NCBI GenBank assembly: GCA_007116995.1
Contig: SKHL01000110.1
Coordinates: 1-10,041 of the forward strand
Direction: 5' to 3'
DNA length: 10,041 nt
Origin: Limnochordia bacterium
GTDB taxonomy: Bacteria; Bacillota; Limnochordia; Darwinibacteriales; DTU012
Position 1 is the stretch's first letter. Each line of letters opens with the position of its first letter. Shown here piece by piece: positions 7,263-10,041 of this stretch. The notes under the pieces are model-generated. The model worked only from the letters and a program-made list of their open reading frames with translations. It was not told the DNA's origin and searched no databases. The translations under genes were made by a program, and so were the position numbers.

Positions 7263-7401
7263 GGTTCCTCCTTCAACTTAGAACGTAAGCCTGTCGATAG
7301 ACACTCCTATTTCCATATCTTGTCGAAATTAACTATATCTAGTACTTAACTGCCATGGAGAAATATGCAGAATCTATCTTAAGATGGACATACTAGTTCG
7401 C

Positions 7402-7407
7402 GGAGGT
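7402..7407 (+). promoter_or_regulatory. Ribosome binding site that decides the DUF421 start
   Basis: GGAGGT lies six bases before ATG at 7414. The upstream in-frame ATG at 7384 is preceded by no Shine-Dalgarno match, so translation most likely starts at 7414, ten codons later. Confidence 0.8.
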
Positions 7408-7413
7408 GTCCCT

Positions 7414-8106
7414 ATGTTAGTCAGTTTTGTTCGTACTTTCATCCTTTACAGTGTAGTCGTACTTACAATGCGTTTAATGGGGAAAAGACAAATTGGACAA
7501 TTAGAACCCTATGAATTGGTGATAGCGATCATGATTGCAGAACTTGCATCTGTACCCATGGAGGATAAGGGGATTCCCTTAGTTAATGGACTCGTTCCTA
7601 TTCTTACACTTTTATTCATCCAGGTCCTAATCTCTTATGTGGCCTTAAAGAGCCTCTGGTTTCGTTCAATAATGGATGGTACTCCTTCAATTGTAGTGCA
7701 AAATGGTATTGTCCAAGAAAAACAACTATATAACGCGCGCTATAATCTAAACGAATTACTAGAGCAGTTACGCACTAAGGGATACTCGAATATCTCTGAT
7801 GTAGAGTATGCTATTCTAGAAACTAGCGGCGATCTAAGCGTGATTCCTAAGTCGCAGAAAAGACCTGTTAATTCCGAAGATCTGAAAATAGATACCTCCT
7901 ACGAGGGTATACCGGTTCCGCTAATTATCGACGGATCGATTCAAAAAAAGAATTTCAAGGAGGTTCACCTAGACGAAGCATGGTTGACTAATGAACTTCA
8001 GAAGTATGGAATTGTAAGACCTAGAGACGTGCTATTAGCAAGCCTAGATACTACCGGTCGCTTGTATTACCAACTGAAAGATGCTAAGAGAAAGCAAGTG
8101 AATTGA
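7414..8106 (+). CDS. DUF421 (YetF-like) membrane protein
   Basis: A 230-residue protein with three N-terminal membrane segments (about residues 4-21, 32-48 and 55-77) followed by a soluble domain of about 150 residues. The link MRLMGKRQIGQLEPYELVI between the first two segments is the family hallmark. The soluble part shows the usual DGTPSIVVQNG start, the NLNELLEQLRTKGY stretch and AILETSGDLSVIPK. Proteins of this family (YetF, YcaP and others) sit in the cytoplasmic membrane; their biochemical role is not established, and several in Bacillus are linked to sporulation or envelope stress. Length matches the usual 220-240. The start at 7414 is preferred over ATG 7384 because of its strong ribosome binding site. 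It is the first gene of a two-gene unit; DUF4363 follows after 9 bases, an arrangement seen repeatedly in spore-forming Firmicutes. Confidence 0.92.
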   Translation: MLVSFVRTFILYSVVVLTMRLMGKRQIGQLEPYELVIAIMIAELASVPMEDKGIPLVNGLVPILTLLFIQVLISYVALKSLWFRSIMDGTPSIVVQNGIVQEKQLYNARYNLNELLEQLRTKGYSNISDVEYAILETSGDLSVIPKSQKRPVNSEDLKIDTSYEGIPVPLIIDGSIQKKNFKEVHLDEAWLTNELQKYGIVRPRDVLLASLDTTGRLYYQLKDAKRKQVN

Positions 8107-8115
8107 GGGATAGAT

Positions 8116-8496
8116 GTGAAGTTGCTAATATTTTTGGGATTTTTGATGGTAGTCTTTGTTGTGTTTGGAATTCATACTCAACAGCAGATATTAGAAATAG
8201 CTAGTGAGATGCGGGAAATGGTACCTGGAATTAGCATAAAAATCAATGCAGATGACTGGGAAAGTGCGCAACGTGATACAGAACAACTACAGAAACAATG
8301 GAATGAAGTTCAAGATCGCTGGGACCTATTTATTACGCACAGTGAAATTGAACAAGTCGAACTATTTATAGCTCGAATTATCAGTCTGCAATCCTCACAA
8401 GACAAAGCCGCATCTCTAGCAGAACTAGCAGCCTTGGATATGCATCTAAGTCATATCTATCGAAAGGAGATGTTTAATATCCAAAACATCTTATGA
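8116..8496 (+). CDS. DUF4363 family membrane-anchored protein
   Basis: A 126-residue protein with one N-terminal hydrophobic segment (residues 3-20, LLIFLGFLMVVFVVFGI) and an otherwise helical, charged body. Residues about 46-70, rich in W, Q and E (DDWESAQRDTEQLQKQWNEV), are the recognisable DUF4363 part, and coiled-coil packing is likely. With few positive charges before the membrane segment and no cleavage site, it is probably an anchored protein facing outside. Function unknown. The start is GTG at 8116-8118. Its ribosome binding site GAGGG overlaps the DUF421 stop codon, which points to translational coupling; an ATG two bases before it is followed at once by a stop. Pairing with DUF421 suggests that the two act together in the membrane, an inference from gene order. 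The stop lies 5 bases from that of the converging gene. Confidence 0.82.
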   Translation: MKLLIFLGFLMVVFVVFGIHTQQQILEIASEMREMVPGISIKINADDWESAQRDTEQLQKQWNEVQDRWDLFITHSEIEQVELFIARIISLQSSQDKAASLAELAALDMHLSHIYRKEMFNIQNIL

Positions 8497-8501
8497 ACGG
8501 T

Positions 8502-9020
8502 TCACAATAAATGTTCAAAGTGCCTTAGTCGAAGTAGTTGGGCAGTTACTATTCCTACGAAAAAACCAGTGGGTAAGGCAAAAATTAGCAAATAGGGTAG
8601 ATAAATAAAAATACCGACGGTGCCAATAAAATACGCTGCTACAGCCACTTGCGCAAGATTATGAGTAAGAGCCCCTAGAATGCTAATACCCATTAGACTG
8701 AGATGGTTCTTTAAATATACATACGCTAGTCCCATTATAAGGGCACTAACTAGGCTTCCAGAAAAGCTGAGAAAAAAGGTAATATTAAGCAGTGTCCCAA
8801 TCAGTAATGATCCTAAGATAGTTCGTAGGACACTAATTAAAATAGCAGCTTTAACTCCAAAGGAGACCATTACAAATAATGTTACAATGTTAGCTAATCC
8901 TAGCTTCGCTCCTGGAAACAGATAGGGCATGGGTAAAAATGACTCGAAGATGTGCAAACCCATGGCTAATCCCACCATTAAGCTAAGATGGATCATTCTT
9001 TGGGTGTTGGATCCTGTCAT
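8502..9020 (-). CDS. Gx transporter family integral membrane protein
   Basis: A 172-residue, strongly hydrophobic protein with about five membrane segments. It matches the Gx transporter family, formerly annotated as heptaprenyl diphosphate synthase component I. Landmarks are FPGAKLGLANIVTLFVM (36-52), KAAILISVLRTILGSLLIGT (57-76) including the S-V-L-R-T turn, the FFLSFSGSLVSALIM segment, SILGALTHNLAQVAVA and YLPYLLIFALPTGFFVG. The family resembles the substrate-binding S components of ECF vitamin transporters; the substrate is not known, and the old isoprenoid-synthase name is not supported by any catalytic motif here. The ATG start has AAGGAGG six bases upstream. It follows the FapA-like gene by 27 bases and is probably cotranscribed with it. 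No terminator fits in the 5 bases before the converging gene, so the two transcripts likely overlap at their ends. Confidence 0.9.
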   Translation of the reverse strand: MTGSNTQRMIHLSLMVGLAMGLHIFESFLPMPYLFPGAKLGLANIVTLFVMVSFGVKAAILISVLRTILGSLLIGTLLNITFFLSFSGSLVSALIMGLAYVYLKNHLSLMGISILGALTHNLAQVAVAAYFIGTVGIFIYLPYLLIFALPTGFFVGIVTAQLLRLRHFEHLL

Positions 9021-9047
9021 GCAATACCTCCTTCAAGCTACTCATAG

Positions 9048-10041
9048 TTACATCAATTCTGTAGAGCCACTATAGACTTTCAATTGATCTGTCCATATAA
9101 CACGCACAGCTTTGGCCTTATGGTCAAAAAGATATTTTTGATCCCTCATTTCCACTGTTACATTAGGATGAACGGTTCCGAAACTCATTTTTCCCATCTG
9201 AGTAATAATCGCTTTCGTCGCGATACCTGTAGGGCCACCAATTTCTTTTACAGAGATGTTACCTTCCTCTACAAGTAATTCACCGCCTCGGAATAAGCCA
9301 CGAGTTTGCTTAAAACCCTTTCTCGCTATGACGGTGGAGTAGTAGCTACCCTTTCCGCTAACACTAATTATACCAGATGCCTCAAGCTTTGAGTTCTGCA
9401 AATTACTGACAATAATATTGGCAATTTGATCTGTATCCTTTTTGTAGTGGTCTCTCCATTGCTGCACTTCGACGAGCAGGTCCTCCATGGGCTGGATCTC
9501 TGTCATCTCTAATGGGTCTCTACTTAGAAATATGCAATCTAGCTGACGTATAAATTGATTAAATTCCGAGTCAAGCAAGGATTCTGTATTAGACATATAT
9601 TGTGTTAATTTGGTAATTTCCCGGGGAATATTGTGAAATTTCAGCTCTAAAAGATTCTTGATCAGCTTACCAGCATGAGTTTGCTGTTTGGCACTGACAA
9701 CGTAGTACGCTCCCAACAGTTGTTGAATTTGGTCTGATAAGGTGAGTAAATGCGATAGAATTTTCAAGTTGGCTACGGCTATCCCACCAGCTATGATCTG
9801 AGAAGATACCGCATTGTGTGTAATACTAATATCACGGTCAGCAAGAATAGTAGCTCCTGAGGTCATACCAAAGACTTGTATGCTCCCACTAGCAGCTTCT
9901 ACACGTACTTGCTCACAGACATTTCCCCTAATAATAATATCACCCTTAAACCGGATATGGCCTGTTTCGATATCGGCATCACGCGTTAATTCATAGACTT
10001 TGCACACAGATAAAACTTGGTTCTTAATGATTGGTAGTCCG
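9048..10041 (-). CDS. FapA-family (DUF342) protein, 5' end outside window
   Basis: The last 330 residues of a DUF342/FapA protein. The frame stays open to the window edge, and the upstream codons (GLPIIKNQVLSV) continue the family pattern, so the GTG at 10005-10007 is not the true start. Typical members are 450-650 residues, so an N-terminal part of 100 or more residues is missing. The visible part begins with the signature segment ETGHIRFKGDIIIRGNV, the start of a stacked beta-helix that continues to ISITHNAVSSQIIAGGI. A helical, probably coiled-coil stretch of about 110 residues then leads to a second beta-rich domain with ISVSGKGSYYSTVIARKGF and RGGELLVEEGNISVKEIGG. FapA-type proteins are cytoplasmic; in Vibrio one member affects flagellar pole placement, but most Firmicute copies are uncharacterised. 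The downstream partner is the Gx transporter gene. Confidence 0.9.
   Translation of the reverse strand, partial: GLPIIKNQVLSVCKVYELTRDADIETGHIRFKGDIIIRGNVCEQVRVEAASGSIQVFGMTSGATILADRDISITHNAVSSQIIAGGIAVANLKILSHLLTLSDQIQQLLGAYYVVSAKQQTHAGKLIKNLLELKFHNIPREITKLTQYMSNTESLLDSEFNQFIRQLDCIFLSRDPLEMTEIQPMEDLLVEVQQWRDHYKKDTDQIANIIVSNLQNSKLEASGIISVSGKGSYYSTVIARKGFKQTRGLFRGGELLVEEGNISVKEIGGPTGIATKAIITQMGKMSFGTVHPNVTVEMRDQKYLFDHKAKAVRVIWTDQLKVYSGSTELM

Larger units (their letters stand above)
7111..7413. other. Divergent intergenic region of about 300 bases
   Basis: This gap separates the minus-strand peptidase–barrel gene from the plus-strand DUF421 gene. It holds promoter candidates for both directions, with overlapping -10 boxes near 7255-7262 (TATAAT on the minus strand, TATACT on the plus strand), and an AAGGAGG on the minus strand at 7267-7273. 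I see no RNA gene, known riboswitch or strong terminator in it. Confidence 0.6.

Noticed and set aside
7384..7413. Ten-codon N-terminal extension of the DUF421 protein
   Set aside because: The upstream ATG has no ribosome binding site, while ATG 7414 has GGAGGT at ideal spacing and matches the usual family N-terminus.
8502..9020. Heptaprenyl diphosphate synthase subunit I
   Set aside because: This old annotation of the family is not supported by any prenyltransferase motif; the protein is an integral membrane transporter-like protein.
10005..10007. GTG as start of the FapA-like gene
   Set aside because: The frame continues upstream to the window edge with family-like residues; the gene is cut by the window, not begun there.

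Overview
The window looks like chromosomal sequence from a low-to-middle G+C Firmicute-type bacterium. Evidence is the strong AAGGAGG-type ribosome binding sites, many GTG starts, miaB and mutS in the same orientation, and a DUF421–DUF4363 pair of the kind common in spore-forming Clostridia and relatives. One gene does not fit a single-membrane cell: the 915-residue protein at 4363..7110 ends in what reads as an outer-membrane beta-barrel with a terminal phenylalanine. Together these suggest a diderm (two-membrane) Firmicute, for example Negativicutes, Halanaerobiales or Limnochordia. This is an inference from one protein, not a proven placement.

Left part, minus strand (1..3894): a miaB (tRNA methylthiotransferase), PRC-barrel protein, mutS order. 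miaB has a good sigma-A-type promoter. The PRC-barrel gene follows it by 18 bases and is closed by a hairpin terminator. mutS then has its own candidate promoter and runs off the left edge before its Walker B motif.

Middle part, minus strand (4071..7157): a small stand-alone copper chaperone (CopZ type) sits behind a TTGACA–17–TATGCT promoter. A CsoR-like palindrome lies just downstream of that promoter, and a second 9-base inverted repeat overlaps its -10 box. Upstream is the most unusual gene of the window: an exported protein with a gluzincin-type zinc peptidase domain (HEYTH plus a downstream EG), TolB/PD40-like beta-propeller repeats and a C-terminal Omp85-like barrel carrying an MRGY motif.

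Right part: a roughly 300-base divergent intergenic region holds back-to-back promoter candidates. It is followed on the plus strand by a DUF421 (YetF-like) membrane protein and a DUF4363 membrane-anchored protein in a tight two-gene operon. Converging on these from the right edge is a minus-strand pair: the 3' part of a FapA-family (DUF342) protein and a Gx transporter-family integral membrane protein. The two operons meet tail to tail with 5 bases between stop codons.

No tRNA, rRNA, CRISPR array, insertion sequence or phage gene was seen. The region is mostly ordinary housekeeping content. The protease–propeller–barrel protein and the copper-type palindromes, one of them in the miaB promoter, deserve the second look.
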